Source of the DNA: an uncultured Erysipelotrichales bacterium
GTDB lineage: Bacteria; Bacillota_I; Bacilli_A; Erysipelotrichales; Coprobacillaceae
Assembly (NCBI GenBank): GCA_910579135.1
Contig: CAJTTM010000003.1
Coordinates: 1 to 64,000, forward strand
Reading direction: 5' to 3'
DNA: 64,000 nt
Shown: one piece after another, positions 52,751 to 63,189 of the stretch
Position numbering within the stretch: the stretch's first letter is position 1
Layout of the letters: each line of letters opens with the position of its first letter
Made by a program: the position numbers and the translations under genes
The notes under the pieces: model-generated
Seen by the model: the letters and a program-made list of their open reading frames with translations, nothing else
Told to the model about the DNA's origin: nothing
Databases searched by the model: none

Positions 52751-55147
52751 TTATCTTTTGACTCTATCTAAATGCCAAATATCATTTACATAATCTTCAA
52801 TTGTTCTATCAGATGAGAAGAAACCTGATTTTGCAATATTAATTAAACACATCTTAGACCATTTTTGACGATCTTGATATAACTTATCAATCTCTTCTTG
52901 AGCTTTTAAATAATATTCAAAATCTGCAAATAAGAAATATTCATCATTTCTATTCATTAATTCATCAAAAATCATTCTAAACTCTTCTCTAGAACTATGG
53001 AATGTTCCATCAACTAAAGAATCAACAACTCTTTTGATCTTTGGATTATTATTATAATAATCCCATGCATGATAATTTCCACTCATTCTTAAATCATTGA
53101 TTTCATTATCCTTTAAACCAAAGATAACAATATTGTCATTATCAACACATTCTGCAATTTCCACATTAGCACCATCTAAAGTTCCTAATGTTACTGCACC
53201 ATTCATCATAAACTTCATATTACCAGTTCCACTAGCTTCTTTACCAGCAGTTGAAATTTGCTCTGATACATCTGCAGCAGGCATGATTTTTTCTGCAATT
53301 GTTACACCGTAGTTTTCTACAAATACAACTTTTAAGAATTTATTTGTATCTGGATCATTATTAACGACATCTGCAACACTATTAATTAACTTAATGACTT
53401 TTTTTGCAAAATAATATGCAGGTGCAGCTTTTGCTCCAAAGATAAATGTTCTTGGATAAATTCTAAAATTTGGATTAGCCTTCATTTCTTGATATAAATA
53501 AATAATATGCAATACATTTAATAGTTGTCGTTTATATGCATGTAATCTCTTTACTTGAATATCAAAGATACTATTAACATCAATATCAATACCATTGTGT
53601 TCTTTAATATAATCAGCTAATACTTGTTTTCTTTGTTGTTTTACATTAAAGAATTTTCCTTGAACAATTGAATCATCTACATAATTCATTAATTTTTCTA
53701 AATCTTCAGGATGTTTGATCCAATTATCACCAATTGTTTCTTGTAATAATTGAGTCAATTCTGGATTTGAATAAACCAACCATCTTCTATGGGTAATTCC
53801 ATTTGTCTTGTTATTAAATTTCTTTGGATATAATGTATTAAAATCTTTCATTTCTTGATTGATCAAGATTTCAGTATGAAGTCTTGCAACCCCATTAACA
53901 CTAAAGCTTCCTGCAATCGCAAGATGTGCCATATGAACTTGACCATCTTTAATAATCATAACTCTATTTAATAAATCATCATTTCCATCAGATTGTTCTT
54001 TTACAAAACCAATAAATCTTCTATTAATTTCTTCAATAATTTGATAAATTCTTGGAAGTAATGTTTGCATTGTACTAATAGGCCATTTTTCTAATGCTTC
54101 TGCTAAGATTGTATGGTTTGTATAAGCCATGGTATTCTTAGTGATTTCCCATGCATCATCCCATTCCATATCATGTTCATCAATTAAAATCCTCATTAAT
54201 TCTGGAATACATAATACAGGATGTGTGTCATTTAATTGAATAACATTCTTCTTATGGAAATTACTTAATGATGGATAATTTCTCAAATGTTGTCTTACAA
54301 TTGATTGTAATCCAGCAGCAACAAAGAAATATTGTTGTTTTAAACGTAAAGTACGTCCAGCAAGCGTTGAATCATCAGGATATAAGTTTTGACAAATATC
54401 ACTCACTTCTTGGTTGTACTGTCTAAAGTCTTTGTTAGTTGGAACATTATCACTTGGTTCTGCATGCCATAATCTTAAAGTATTAGTAACAGTTGTATCA
54501 TGACCAATAATAGGTACATCATAAGGAATAGCTCTTACGCACTCTGCATCAACATGATCCCATTGTTTTGTTTGATCATTCCAAACAACTTTACCCCAAA
54601 ACTTAACTTCTACAGCATGTTTGGGTTTTCTAACTTCCCACATATTTCCAAGTTTCAACCATTGGTCTGGAACCTCTACTTGATAACCATTTTCAATTTT
54701 TTGTTTAAACAAACCATATTCATAACGAATAGTATTACCAAATGCAGGATAAGAAAGAGAAGCTAATGAATCCATGAAACAAGCAGCCAAACGTCCTAAA
54801 CCACCATTACCTAAACCAGCATCTGATTCTAACTCTTCCAAATCATGAATGTTAATCCCGTAATCAGCAAGACCTTCTTTCGCAACTTCATAAATACCTA
54901 AGTTCATTAAGTTATTAACAAGCAAACGCCCCATTAAAAACTCCATAGAGAAATAATGAACTTGCTTTTGTTCATTGGCTTTAACAGCCAATTTAGTCAT
55001 AGCCCAATTTACAGAAGCATAATCTCTAACCATCGTTTCAAGAACCATAAACTTTTCAGTTATATGTGATTCTTCTACCGTACGACCATATGATTCAATA
55101 ATTCTCTTTGAGAATTCATATTTAAATTCTTCTTTAGTCTTAAACAT
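52751..55147 (-). CDS. glgP: Glycogen/starch phosphorylase
   Basis: 798-residue pyridoxal-phosphate enzyme that releases glucose 1-phosphate from alpha-1,4-glucan. DAGLGNGGLGRLAACFMDS, the catalytic-site stretch RIYPRTFIFGAKAAPAY and the PLP-lysine motif EASGTGNMKFMMNG are all intact. It starts 17 bases after glgB and ends at a strong terminator. No glgC, glgA or glgX is present, so this pair suits breakdown and remodelling of glycogen or of imported glucan. Confidence 0.96.
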   Translation of the reverse strand: MFKTKEEFKYEFSKRIIESYGRTVEESHITEKFMVLETMVRDYASVNWAMTKLAVKANEQKQVHYFSMEFLMGRLLVNNLMNLGIYEVAKEGLADYGINIHDLEELESDAGLGNGGLGRLAACFMDSLASLSYPAFGNTIRYEYGLFKQKIENGYQVEVPDQWLKLGNMWEVRKPKHAVEVKFWGKVVWNDQTKQWDHVDAECVRAIPYDVPIIGHDTTVTNTLRLWHAEPSDNVPTNKDFRQYNQEVSDICQNLYPDDSTLAGRTLRLKQQYFFVAAGLQSIVRQHLRNYPSLSNFHKKNVIQLNDTHPVLCIPELMRILIDEHDMEWDDAWEITKNTMAYTNHTILAEALEKWPISTMQTLLPRIYQIIEEINRRFIGFVKEQSDGNDDLLNRVMIIKDGQVHMAHLAIAGSFSVNGVARLHTEILINQEMKDFNTLYPKKFNNKTNGITHRRWLVYSNPELTQLLQETIGDNWIKHPEDLEKLMNYVDDSIVQGKFFNVKQQRKQVLADYIKEHNGIDIDVNSIFDIQVKRLHAYKRQLLNVLHIIYLYQEMKANPNFRIYPRTFIFGAKAAPAYYFAKKVIKLINSVADVVNNDPDTNKFLKVVFVENYGVTIAEKIMPAADVSEQISTAGKEASGTGNMKFMMNGAVTLGTLDGANVEIAECVDNDNIVIFGLKDNEINDLRMSGNYHAWDYYNNNPKIKRVVDSLVDGTFHSSREEFRMIFDELMNRNDEYFLFADFEYYLKAQEEIDKLYQDRQKWSKMCLINIAKSGFFSSDRTIEDYVNDIWHLDRVKR

Positions 55148-55164
55148 TAATTTAAATCCCCCAT

Positions 55165-57042
55165 TTATTTTTTATTTTTTTCTTTCTTCAATTCCAATAT
55201 AATACCCGAAAATGGAGCAATGTCAACAGAAATTGAATTTTCTTTGTTCAAAACAGCTATTTTTTCAGATTTTAATAATTTCTTATTTATATAATGACTT
55301 CCTGTATAAATATCTCTATCAGTATTTAAAATCTCTTTATAGCTTCCTTCCTCAGGAACTGGAATACGATACCCTTTATGAGCATTTCCAATAAAATTCA
55401 TAATAGCAATAATCAAATCGCCATTAGGTGCACTTCTTGAATAAGCAAAAACACTCTGTTTCTTATCATCAACAACTAACCACTCAAAACCTTCTGGATA
55501 ATAATCGTATTGATATAAAGCTGGATGTTCCTGAATAATATGATTTAAATCACCAAAGAAACGATTAAATGAATCATGTTGAGGAAATTTCAATAAATTC
55601 CATCCAAGAGCTTTTTTCTCATCCCATTCTTTATATTCAGCAAGTTCATTACCCATAAAATTTAATTTTTTACCAGGATGAGTCATCATATATACATATA
55701 ACGCTTTACATTGAGCAAATTTCTGATCATTATTTCCCCACATCTTATCCAAAATTGTTCCCTTACTATGTACAACTTCATCATGAGAAAATGGAAGAAT
55801 GTAATTTTCTCTATAAAAATACATCATTGAGAAAGTCAACTTATTATGAGTATCATCATATTGACGATACACAGGATCTTTTTTGAAATAAGCCAAAGTA
55901 TCATTCATCCATCCTAAATCCCATTTATAATCAAATCCTAATCCTCCTACTTCTGGAGCTCTTGTGACATTAGGATAATCTGTTGAATCTTCAGCAATCA
56001 ACATAACTGATGGAAATTTTCTGTTCATATTTGAATTCATACGCTTCATAAATTCAATAGCCCCATCATTAACGCCTCTTTCTTTATTTCCTTTCCAATA
56101 AATAAGATTACTAATTGCATCAAAACGAATACCATCAATATGGAAATAATCAGCCCAGAAATGAACAGCAGACATCAAAAAACTCCTTACCTCTTCTCTA
56201 CCTAAATCAAAATAAGCACTATCCCATTCTGTAAATCTCAAATTAATATCTGGATATTCATATACACATCCACCATCAAATTCATACAAACCATGTGCAT
56301 CTTTTACAAAATGTGCAGGAACAAAATCCATAATAACTCCAATATTATTTTTATGACATGCATTAATAAACTTCATTAGTTGTTTAGGATGCCCATAACG
56401 ACTTGTAGCACTAAAATATCCTGTTGGTTGATATCCCCATGATCCATCAAATGGGAATTCATTTAAAGGCATTAATTCAATATGTGAGAATCCTTTTTCT
56501 ACCACATAAGGAATAATTTGATCAATCATTTCTTCATAAGAATAAAATTCTCCATCTTCTTCATCAGTAAAGTCTTTCTTCATTTTCCAAGAACCAATAT
56601 TAGCTTCATAAATATTTAAAACTTTATCAAAGTTCTTTGTTCTTTTATTTAGCCATCTTTTATCAGCCCATCTAAAACCATCCAAGTTATAAACCATAGA
56701 TCCAGTGGCTGGTCTTAATTCACTAAAGAACGCATAAGGATCTGCTCTATCCAAAATTCTACCATCAACAGCATGAATACGATATTTATAAATATCATAC
56801 TGTTTTACTCTTGGAATAAATAATGTCCAAATCCCTCCATAATTATATCTCTGCATTTCATGGTTTTCACCATTCCACTTATTAAAAGAACCAATAACTT
56901 GTACTCCTTTAGCATGTGGTGCATAAACTGTAAAACGAACTCCCTTTTGACCATTTTCCTCAGCAAAATGAGCCCCAAAAACTTTATACATTTCCAAACA
57001 GTTTCCCTCATGAAATAACTGTATTAAAAAATTATCTAACAT
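55165..57042 (-). CDS. glgB: 1,4-alpha-glucan branching enzyme
   Basis: 625 residues. CBM48 domain (about 20-115: VRFTVYAPHAKGVQVIGSFN), then a GH13 barrel with DFVPAHF, the nucleophile in GIRFDAIS, Glu of LIAEDSTDYP and LPFSHDEVVH, and a C-terminal beta domain. It introduces alpha-1,6 branches. First gene of glgB-glgP. AGAAAGGAG precedes the ATG at 57042 and a cre-like site overlaps that region, so carbon catabolite control is likely. Confidence 0.94.
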   Translation of the reverse strand: MLDNFLIQLFHEGNCLEMYKVFGAHFAEENGQKGVRFTVYAPHAKGVQVIGSFNKWNGENHEMQRYNYGGIWTLFIPRVKQYDIYKYRIHAVDGRILDRADPYAFFSELRPATGSMVYNLDGFRWADKRWLNKRTKNFDKVLNIYEANIGSWKMKKDFTDEEDGEFYSYEEMIDQIIPYVVEKGFSHIELMPLNEFPFDGSWGYQPTGYFSATSRYGHPKQLMKFINACHKNNIGVIMDFVPAHFVKDAHGLYEFDGGCVYEYPDINLRFTEWDSAYFDLGREEVRSFLMSAVHFWADYFHIDGIRFDAISNLIYWKGNKERGVNDGAIEFMKRMNSNMNRKFPSVMLIAEDSTDYPNVTRAPEVGGLGFDYKWDLGWMNDTLAYFKKDPVYRQYDDTHNKLTFSMMYFYRENYILPFSHDEVVHSKGTILDKMWGNNDQKFAQCKALYVYMMTHPGKKLNFMGNELAEYKEWDEKKALGWNLLKFPQHDSFNRFFGDLNHIIQEHPALYQYDYYPEGFEWLVVDDKKQSVFAYSRSAPNGDLIIAIMNFIGNAHKGYRIPVPEEGSYKEILNTDRDIYTGSHYINKKLLKSEKIAVLNKENSISVDIAPFSGIILELKKEKNKK

Positions 57043-57055
57043 AAGATTCTCCTTT

Positions 57056-57086
57056 CTTAAACGCTTACATTCATATTTTTATTATA
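57056..57086 (-). promoter_or_regulatory. cre-like catabolite site and -10 box of glgBP
   Basis: Minus strand: TATAAT (57086-57081), then ATGTAAGCGTTTAAG (57070-57056), which matches 13 of 15 positions of WTGNAANCGNWWNCA. CcpA bound here would block transcription. No convincing -35 box. Confidence 0.6.
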
Positions 57087-57193
57087 CTATAAAACTATAC
57101 TCAAAGCCATAATTTATTCACCAAGAACCAAATATCGTATATATCTACGTTTATTCATATAATAGCATTTCCATATCAAATCTAATTATTCCA

Positions 57194-57224
57194 CAAAAAA
57201 AGTCAATTCATTATGAACTGACTT
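57194..57224 (-). terminator. Terminator of the opp operon
   Basis: Eleven-pair stem AAGTCAATTCA / TGAACTGACTT (57200-57210, 57214-57224, one G-U) and a T run on the minus strand. Confidence 0.88.
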
Positions 57225-57230
57225 TATATA

Positions 57231-58175
57231 TTAAATGATGTCATCTTGATGTTTTAAAAAATCTTGAAATTCTTCATCAGTCGCAAGCACATAATGTGTG
57301 TCTGTAATCTTATGTTGAACTCCAGCCTCATAATCAAGACCACTGTCATTATAATTATATGTTAATGAAACCCTAGATTTTTCTACCTTTGGATTAGGAT
57401 GTGGTATTGCTGATAATAGTGATTTCGTATATGGATGTAAAGGATTATTAAATATTTCCTCTGCTGTTCCTGTTTCAACTAAATGTCCTAAATGAAGAAC
57501 ACCAATACGATCACTAATATATTTTACCATTGATAAATCATGTGCAATGAATAAATAGGCAATATTTGTTTCTTTTTGAATTTTTTTCATCAAGTTAACA
57601 ACTTGAGCTTGAATAGAAACATCTAGTGCTGAAATTGCTTCATCTGCAATAATTAAATCAGGATTCATCACTAACGCTCTTGCAATACCAATACGTTGTC
57701 TTTGTCCACCTGAAAACTGATGAGGATAACGTGTAGCATGTTCTCTTGATAAACCAACTAGTTCTAACATTTTATAGACCTTTTCATTTCTTTCTTCTAT
57801 AGAAGAATAAGCCTTATGAATATCTAAACCCTCTGCAATAATATCAATAACCTTTTTACGTGGATTTAAGCAGGCCATTGGATCTTGGAATATCATTTGC
57901 ATATTTGTACGCAATTCCTTAATTGCCTTGCTACTCATTTTTCCAGATATTTCTTGTCCATTAAAAATAATTGAACCAGCTGTAGGTTTATATAATCTAA
58001 TAATACTTCTTCCTGTTGTTGATTTACCAGAACCAGATTCACCTACCAATCCATATGTTTCACCAGGATTAATAGTAAAGCTAATTCCATCAACTGCCTT
58101 AACAGTGAATTTTCTTGAAATTTTAAAATGTTGTTTTAAATCTTTTACAACAAGGATAGGTTTGTTATTTTCCAT
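57231..58175 (-). CDS. oppF: Oligopeptide ABC transporter ATPase OppF
   Basis: 314 residues, cytoplasmic ATPase of the importer. Walker A GESGSGKSTTG, signature FSGGQRQRIGIA, Walker B ADEAISALD, and the C-terminal peptide-transporter region HPYTKSLLSAIPHPNP. Shares one base with the oppD stop (TAATG). Last gene of oppABCDF. Confidence 0.95.
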   Translation of the reverse strand: MENNKPILVVKDLKQHFKISRKFTVKAVDGISFTINPGETYGLVGESGSGKSTTGRSIIRLYKPTAGSIIFNGQEISGKMSSKAIKELRTNMQMIFQDPMACLNPRKKVIDIIAEGLDIHKAYSSIEERNEKVYKMLELVGLSREHATRYPHQFSGGQRQRIGIARALVMNPDLIIADEAISALDVSIQAQVVNLMKKIQKETNIAYLFIAHDLSMVKYISDRIGVLHLGHLVETGTAEEIFNNPLHPYTKSLLSAIPHPNPKVEKSRVSLTYNYNDSGLDYEAGVQHKITDTHYVLATDEEFQDFLKHQDDII

Positions 58176-59260
58176 TATTTAACACCTTCCTTCTTCATTT
58201 TCTCAATACGTTTTTTTAATGATTCAGGCATTTCTACCTTAGGTGCTTTTTCATGCATTAGCCAACTTGCAACCTTATGGGTTTGAGAACCAGAAACATC
58301 AAACATTGGAGGATCTAACCTCAAATCAATATTTAACGCAAATTGATTTCTAGGAGCAAAAGCATCTCCTTTTATTTCATGTGCCAAATTAGGTGGTGAT
58401 CCTGGAATTGTATATAATTGATCATCATCTGTATCTAAATCTGGCATTGCTGATAATAATCCCCAAGTATATGGATGACGAGGATCATAGAAAATCTCAT
58501 CAATAGTTCCTTTTTCTACAATTTTTCCAGCATACATAACATTAACATAATCAGCAACCTTTGCGACAACACCTAAGTCATGTGTTATATATATAACTGA
58601 TAAATCTTTTTTTCTTTGTAACTCTTTAATTAATTCAAGAATTTTAGCCTGAATTGTTACATCTAATGCTGTTGTAGGTTCATCACAAATAAGAACATAA
58701 GGATCACAAGATAATGCAATTGCTATAACAACCCTCTGTCTCATACCACCAGACAATTGATGAGGATAGTTGTTCATACGTTTTTTAGCATCAGTGATAC
58801 CAACCTCTTTTAACAATTCAACTGCCTTTTCATAAGCTTCTTCTTTTGTTTTCCCATAATGATAAATCATAGGTTCCATAATTTGTTTTCCAATAGTCAT
58901 TGTTGGATTTAATGATGTCATTGGATCTTGAAATACCATTGCAATCTTACGACCACGAATATGTTTTTGAAGCTCTTCTTTAGACATTTGAACAATATCT
59001 CTTTGATTTCTTTCACCAGTGTTCTCGTCATACCATACATAATCAATAGACCCACTATCAATTTGTCCATTACCTGCAAGAATACCCATAATAGCTTTTG
59101 TAGTTACAGATTTCCCAGAGCCAGATTCACCTACAATCGCAATTGTTTCACCACGGTATAAATCAAAATCCACTCCTCGAATAGCCTGTACTTTCCCATT
59201 ACCCGTTTTAAAGGAAATCTTTAAATCTCTAATTTTTAAAATTCTTTCTCTTTCAATCAT
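58175..59260 (-). CDS. oppD: Oligopeptide ABC transporter ATPase OppD
   Basis: 361 residues. Walker A GESGSGKSVTT, signature LSGGMRQRVVIA, Walker B CDEPTTALD, and the C-terminal extension HPYTWGLLSAMPDLDTD typical of OppD. Pairs with OppF to drive peptide uptake. Follows oppC by three bases. Confidence 0.96.
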   Translation of the reverse strand: MIERERILKIRDLKISFKTGNGKVQAIRGVDFDLYRGETIAIVGESGSGKSVTTKAIMGILAGNGQIDSGSIDYVWYDENTGERNQRDIVQMSKEELQKHIRGRKIAMVFQDPMTSLNPTMTIGKQIMEPMIYHYGKTKEEAYEKAVELLKEVGITDAKKRMNNYPHQLSGGMRQRVVIAIALSCDPYVLICDEPTTALDVTIQAKILELIKELQRKKDLSVIYITHDLGVVAKVADYVNVMYAGKIVEKGTIDEIFYDPRHPYTWGLLSAMPDLDTDDDQLYTIPGSPPNLAHEIKGDAFAPRNQFALNIDLRLDPPMFDVSGSQTHKVASWLMHEKAPKVEMPESLKKRIEKMKKEGVK

Positions 59261-59263
59261 AGA

Positions 59264-60265
59264 CTACATCTCCTTCATTGTAGGATCTAAGGCATCTCTT
59301 AAACCATCAGCCATTAAATTAAAACTTAACATTAAAATAGCAAGGACAATTGTTGGAATAATAACCATATATGGTGTAACCAAGATTGTATTAAACCCAT
59401 CATTAATCAATGTTCCTAAGCTTGCTTGTGGAGCAGGTATTCCTAAACCAACAAACGCTAAGAATGCTTCATAGAAAATAGCATTTGGAATTGAAAACAT
59501 TGACATTGTAATAAGTTGTCCAAAAATATTTGGTAATATTGCTTTAAATATAATAAAGAAATCACTAGCCCCTAATGTTCTAGAAGCAAGAATAAATTCT
59601 TCTTCTTTGATTTTTAAAACCTGCGCCCTTGTAATACGAGCCATACCAATCCATCCTGTAATCATCAAAGCAATGATAATCGTATATAATGATGGCTTCA
59701 TCACAATAATTAACAACGTCAAAATAACGAGCGTTGGAATAGAGTTAATAATTTCTTGGATACGTTGCATAACATTATCTACAACGCCACCAAAGAATCC
59801 ACTTATTAACCCATATACCATTCCAATAAAAATATCGATCAAAACAGCACTAGCAGCAACAAATAAAGAAATACGAGTACCTTCCCATACTCTTACCCAT
59901 AAATCACGTCCCAAATGGTCTGTACCAAAAAAGTGATAAATGTTTGCTAAATCACCTTCATATAATCGAATTCCACCTTTTCCGTTTAAAATACCAATAT
60001 TTTCTAAAAAAGGAATACGTGGCGCCATACTTTGTTGTGAAGTTTCTACAGCATCAAATGCATAATCCACAACCAAAGGCCCTATAAAAGCCATAAAAAT
60101 AATGATTAAAATTAAAATACCACCAATCAAAGCACCCTTATTACTTTTAAAACGATCCCACACATCTTTAATAAATGGCTTAGATGGCAAAACAGCATCA
60201 ATATTAATATCTTGTTTATCACCAACGAACTCAAAATCATCTTCTAAAAATTGATAATCATCCAT
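59264..60265 (-). CDS. oppC: Oligopeptide ABC transporter permease OppC
   Basis: 333 residues. A cytoplasmic N-terminal stretch of about 40 residues and a first membrane segment (46-68) are followed by the binding-protein-dependent permease domain. The EAA loop reads LGASDFFIIFKAILPN. FGTDHLGRDLWVRV before the domain is typical of OppC/DppC. Lies three bases after oppB. Confidence 0.95.
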   Translation of the reverse strand: MDDYQFLEDDFEFVGDKQDINIDAVLPSKPFIKDVWDRFKSNKGALIGGILILIIIFMAFIGPLVVDYAFDAVETSQQSMAPRIPFLENIGILNGKGGIRLYEGDLANIYHFFGTDHLGRDLWVRVWEGTRISLFVAASAVLIDIFIGMVYGLISGFFGGVVDNVMQRIQEIINSIPTLVILTLLIIVMKPSLYTIIIALMITGWIGMARITRAQVLKIKEEEFILASRTLGASDFFIIFKAILPNIFGQLITMSMFSIPNAIFYEAFLAFVGLGIPAPQASLGTLINDGFNTILVTPYMVIIPTIVLAILMLSFNLMADGLRDALDPTMKEM

Positions 60266-60268
60266 TCT

Positions 60269-61213
60269 CTAATCCTCCTTACTAACACGAATTCTAGGAT
60301 CGATAATCCCATAAAGGATGTCAACCACTAACATCATAATGACATATAATAAACTATATAAGAATGCAACTGCCATAACAACATAACAGTCATTACCTTG
60401 AATAGCCCCTACTAATAAAGAACCTAGTCCAGGTATACTACAAATTTTCTCTATAACCATTGATCCAGTCATCAAATTAATGATAATTGGAGCAAGAACT
60501 GTAATAACAGGAATCAATGTATTTCTTATAGCATGTTTAAAGATAACAGTTTTTCTATCTAAACCTTTCGCTTCTGCTAATAAAATATAATCAGATTTCA
60601 TAACCTCTATCATTTCTGTTCTTGTAAAACGTGCAACATTGGCAATTGCCCCTACTGATAACGCCAGTGTTGGTAAAATTGCTGAACGTATTGGATCATT
60701 TATATTATATAAGATTGGCAAAATATTCAATTTCACTCCAAATATTAATAATAATACTAACGCAAATACAAATGATGGTATACTTACTCCTATTACAGCA
60801 ATGATTGTTGCAAATGTATCCCAAAAAGTATTTTTGTGTAATGCAGCAACGATACCTAAAGCAACACCAATCAATGCGCCAAATCCTGCAGCTGCTAAAC
60901 CAATAGCAAATGAAATTCCAATTCTAGGTCCAACCAAGGAAGAAACTTCCATACCTTTTGCGATTTTCAATGAAATACCAAAATCTCCAGTTATCATACC
61001 TTTTAAATAATTAAAAAACTGTTCAAAAACTGGTTTATTTAATCCATATTTAGCCTCTAACTGGGCAATAACTGATGGATTTAATTTTTCAACATCAAAA
61101 GGAGAGCCTGGCATTAACTTCAATAACGCAAATAATAACAATATGATTAAAAGCAAAGTCACAACTGCCATTAAAACTCTTTTTGCAATGTATTTTATTG
61201 TTGATTTATTCAT
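60269..61213 (-). CDS. oppB: Oligopeptide ABC transporter permease OppB
   Basis: 314 residues with six membrane segments. LMPGSPFDVEKLNPSVIAQL marks OppB-type permeases; the EAA loop is AKGLDRKTVIFKHAIRN. Separated from oppA by a strong stem-loop, so it is probably made in lower amount than the binding protein. Confidence 0.95.
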   Translation of the reverse strand: MNKSTIKYIAKRVLMAVVTLLLIILLLFALLKLMPGSPFDVEKLNPSVIAQLEAKYGLNKPVFEQFFNYLKGMITGDFGISLKIAKGMEVSSLVGPRIGISFAIGLAAAGFGALIGVALGIVAALHKNTFWDTFATIIAVIGVSIPSFVFALVLLLIFGVKLNILPILYNINDPIRSAILPTLALSVGAIANVARFTRTEMIEVMKSDYILLAEAKGLDRKTVIFKHAIRNTLIPVITVLAPIIINLMTGSMVIEKICSIPGLGSLLVGAIQGNDCYVVMAVAFLYSLLYVIMMLVVDILYGIIDPRIRVSKED

Positions 61214-61270
61214 TCTTTAACCCCCTTTACTTTCATTTATTAGAACAAAGCAAGTTTTCGTAAACAAAGG

Positions 61271-61304
61271 AACAACACATTTTGGCATTCCAAAATGTGT
61301 TGTT
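61271..61304 (-). terminator. Stem-loop between oppA and oppB
   Basis: Perfect 15-pair stem AACAACACATTTTGG / CCAAAATGTGTTGTT with loop CATT. The U tail is poor, so it may act as partial terminator and 3' stabiliser of oppA mRNA. Confidence 0.8.
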
Positions 61305-61327
61305 ATCCAATCTTTTAATTGTTTGTA

Positions 61328-62968
61328 TTACTTTTTAACAACATTTTTATAAATGTAAGGTGTACCAAATGTATGAACTTCAAGTCCTTCAATATTTTCA
61401 CCTATTAAAATTGCACCACCAGTTTGGAATAATGGTACTACAGGATATTGATCATCTTCAAATAAGATTGCTTCAGCTTCTTGACACAATTTCCATCTCT
61501 TAGCCTTATCTGTCTCACTATTAATCGCTTTAATTTTAGCATCATATTTTGAATTATCAAAATCTCCATAGTTGAAGTAATGACCTTTAGTCATCAATGT
61601 TAAATAAGTTGTTGGATCTGCATAATCAGGTCCCCATCTTGTTAATGTAATATCAAAATCACGATCAGTTTGTTTTTGAGTACGTGAATTCTTTTGATCC
61701 ACACCTGTCATTTCAATGCTTAATCCTTTAAGCTTAGCCAATTGACTTTGAATAAATTCAGCAGCAGGATTAGCAGGATCTGTCTTTTCATATAATAATC
61801 GTAAATTAATTGAAGAAACTCCTAATTCCTTTAATCCTTTATCAAATAATTCTTGAGCTTTAGCTAAATCAGTACTCATATATTTAGCAGCTGTATCACA
61901 ATAATCTTTACCATCTTGATCATATGCAAATGAAGTAGGCATAAAACCACGTGCAGCTACTGAACCATCTTTTAATACATTATCAACTAAATCTTGTCTA
62001 TCAACAGCATACGAAATTGCTTTTCTAATATTAGCATTCTTTAAATATTTATTTCCTTTGCTACCAATATTATACTGTAAGAACCATAAATATCCTTCAA
62101 GCATTGAATTAAATGTTTTACCATCTTTATATTTATCAACTAACGAAGAATTAATTTTAGTAATATCGCAGTTTCCACTATCAAAATCTAATGCTGATGT
62201 TGAAACATTCTTAACAATATTCATTTTAATACCATCTAATTTAATTTTATCAGCATCATAATAATTTTCATTCTTTTTAAACTCAATAACAGAATCTTGA
62301 ACAAAATTAGTTAATACGAAAGGTCCACAAGCTAATACACAATTTGCCATATCAGATTGATCACCATATTTTTTACCATCTTTTTCTAATCCAGTAACAA
62401 ATTTTTCATTCATTGGGAAAGATGTTGGGAAAGCTAATAAGCTTAAAAAATAAGGAGTTGGTTTTGACAAAGTAATTTCTAATGTTTTTTCATCAATAGC
62501 TTTAATCCCTAATTCTTCTGGTTTTTTCTTACCAGCAGTTACATCATTACCATTTTTAATACATGCCATATCATCTGTAAAAAAATATTGATAATCTTCA
62601 CCTTTTTGTGCAGTTCTTCTCCAAGAATACACAAAGTCATTTGCAGTTACAGGATCACCATTAGACCATTTTGCATCTCTTAAAGTAAAAGTATAAACAG
62701 TTTCATCCTCATTGACTTTATAATCAGCAGCTAAGGCATTATAAACTTTGTTATCTTTATCAATTCCTGTAAGACCTTCACAGAAAGCATTAACAACTTC
62801 AAAGTCCATACCTGTTGAAGCTTTTAATAAATCTACTGATTCAATACCATTCTCTTTAGCAATAACTAAAGTAGAGCCATTTGAACCAGCATCACTTGAA
62901 CCACCACTACATCCCACTAACAATGTAAGAGCTAATGCAGCAGCAACAAACGCTTTTAATTTTTTCAT
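61328..62968 (-). CDS. oppA: Oligopeptide-binding lipoprotein OppA
   Basis: 546 residues. Lipoprotein signal with lipobox LVGC (Cys20) and a Gly/Ser-rich link (SGGSSDAGSNGS), then the SBP family 5 fold. Typical pieces are WSNGDPVTANDFVYSWRR, IRKAISYAVDRQDLV and TRWGPDYADPTTYL. Anchored outside the membrane, it gives the importer its specificity. First gene of the operon, with a consensus promoter and ribosome site GGAGGGG. Confidence 0.95.
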   Translation of the reverse strand: MKKLKAFVAAALALTLLVGCSGGSSDAGSNGSTLVIAKENGIESVDLLKASTGMDFEVVNAFCEGLTGIDKDNKVYNALAADYKVNEDETVYTFTLRDAKWSNGDPVTANDFVYSWRRTAQKGEDYQYFFTDDMACIKNGNDVTAGKKKPEELGIKAIDEKTLEITLSKPTPYFLSLLAFPTSFPMNEKFVTGLEKDGKKYGDQSDMANCVLACGPFVLTNFVQDSVIEFKKNENYYDADKIKLDGIKMNIVKNVSTSALDFDSGNCDITKINSSLVDKYKDGKTFNSMLEGYLWFLQYNIGSKGNKYLKNANIRKAISYAVDRQDLVDNVLKDGSVAARGFMPTSFAYDQDGKDYCDTAAKYMSTDLAKAQELFDKGLKELGVSSINLRLLYEKTDPANPAAEFIQSQLAKLKGLSIEMTGVDQKNSRTQKQTDRDFDITLTRWGPDYADPTTYLTLMTKGHYFNYGDFDNSKYDAKIKAINSETDKAKRWKLCQEAEAILFEDDQYPVVPLFQTGGAILIGENIEGLEVHTFGTPYIYKNVVKK

Positions 62969-62988
62969 TTTTACCCCTCCGTTTTCAA

Positions 62989-63040
62989 TGACAACTTCAT
63001 GTCATGTGCTAAGTATATACCACATTATAAGATATGTCAA
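62989..63040 (-). promoter_or_regulatory. Promoter and possible operator of opp
   Basis: Minus strand: TTGACA (63040-63035), 17 bases, TATACT (63017-63012). The inverted repeat TGACA-6-TGTCA (62989-63004) lies just downstream of the start of transcription and may be an operator or a leader hairpin. Confidence 0.75.
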
Positions 63041-63164
63041 ACACTTTGATGGAAATAATTATATTATTTTTGCTTTTTTGCAAAAAAACCATTTATTTAT
63101 TAGCGTTAAAACAAAGTTATACTATCTTTTTTCTTTTTTGTATACATTAATACATAAATTTTAT

Positions 63165-63189
63165 AAAAAAAAGAGATTTTTCATCTCTT
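63165..63189 (-). terminator. Terminator of the nucleoid-associated protein gene
   Basis: Stem AAGAGAT / ATCTCTT (63171-63177, 63183-63189) overlapping the stop codon, followed by a T run on the minus strand. Confidence 0.85.
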
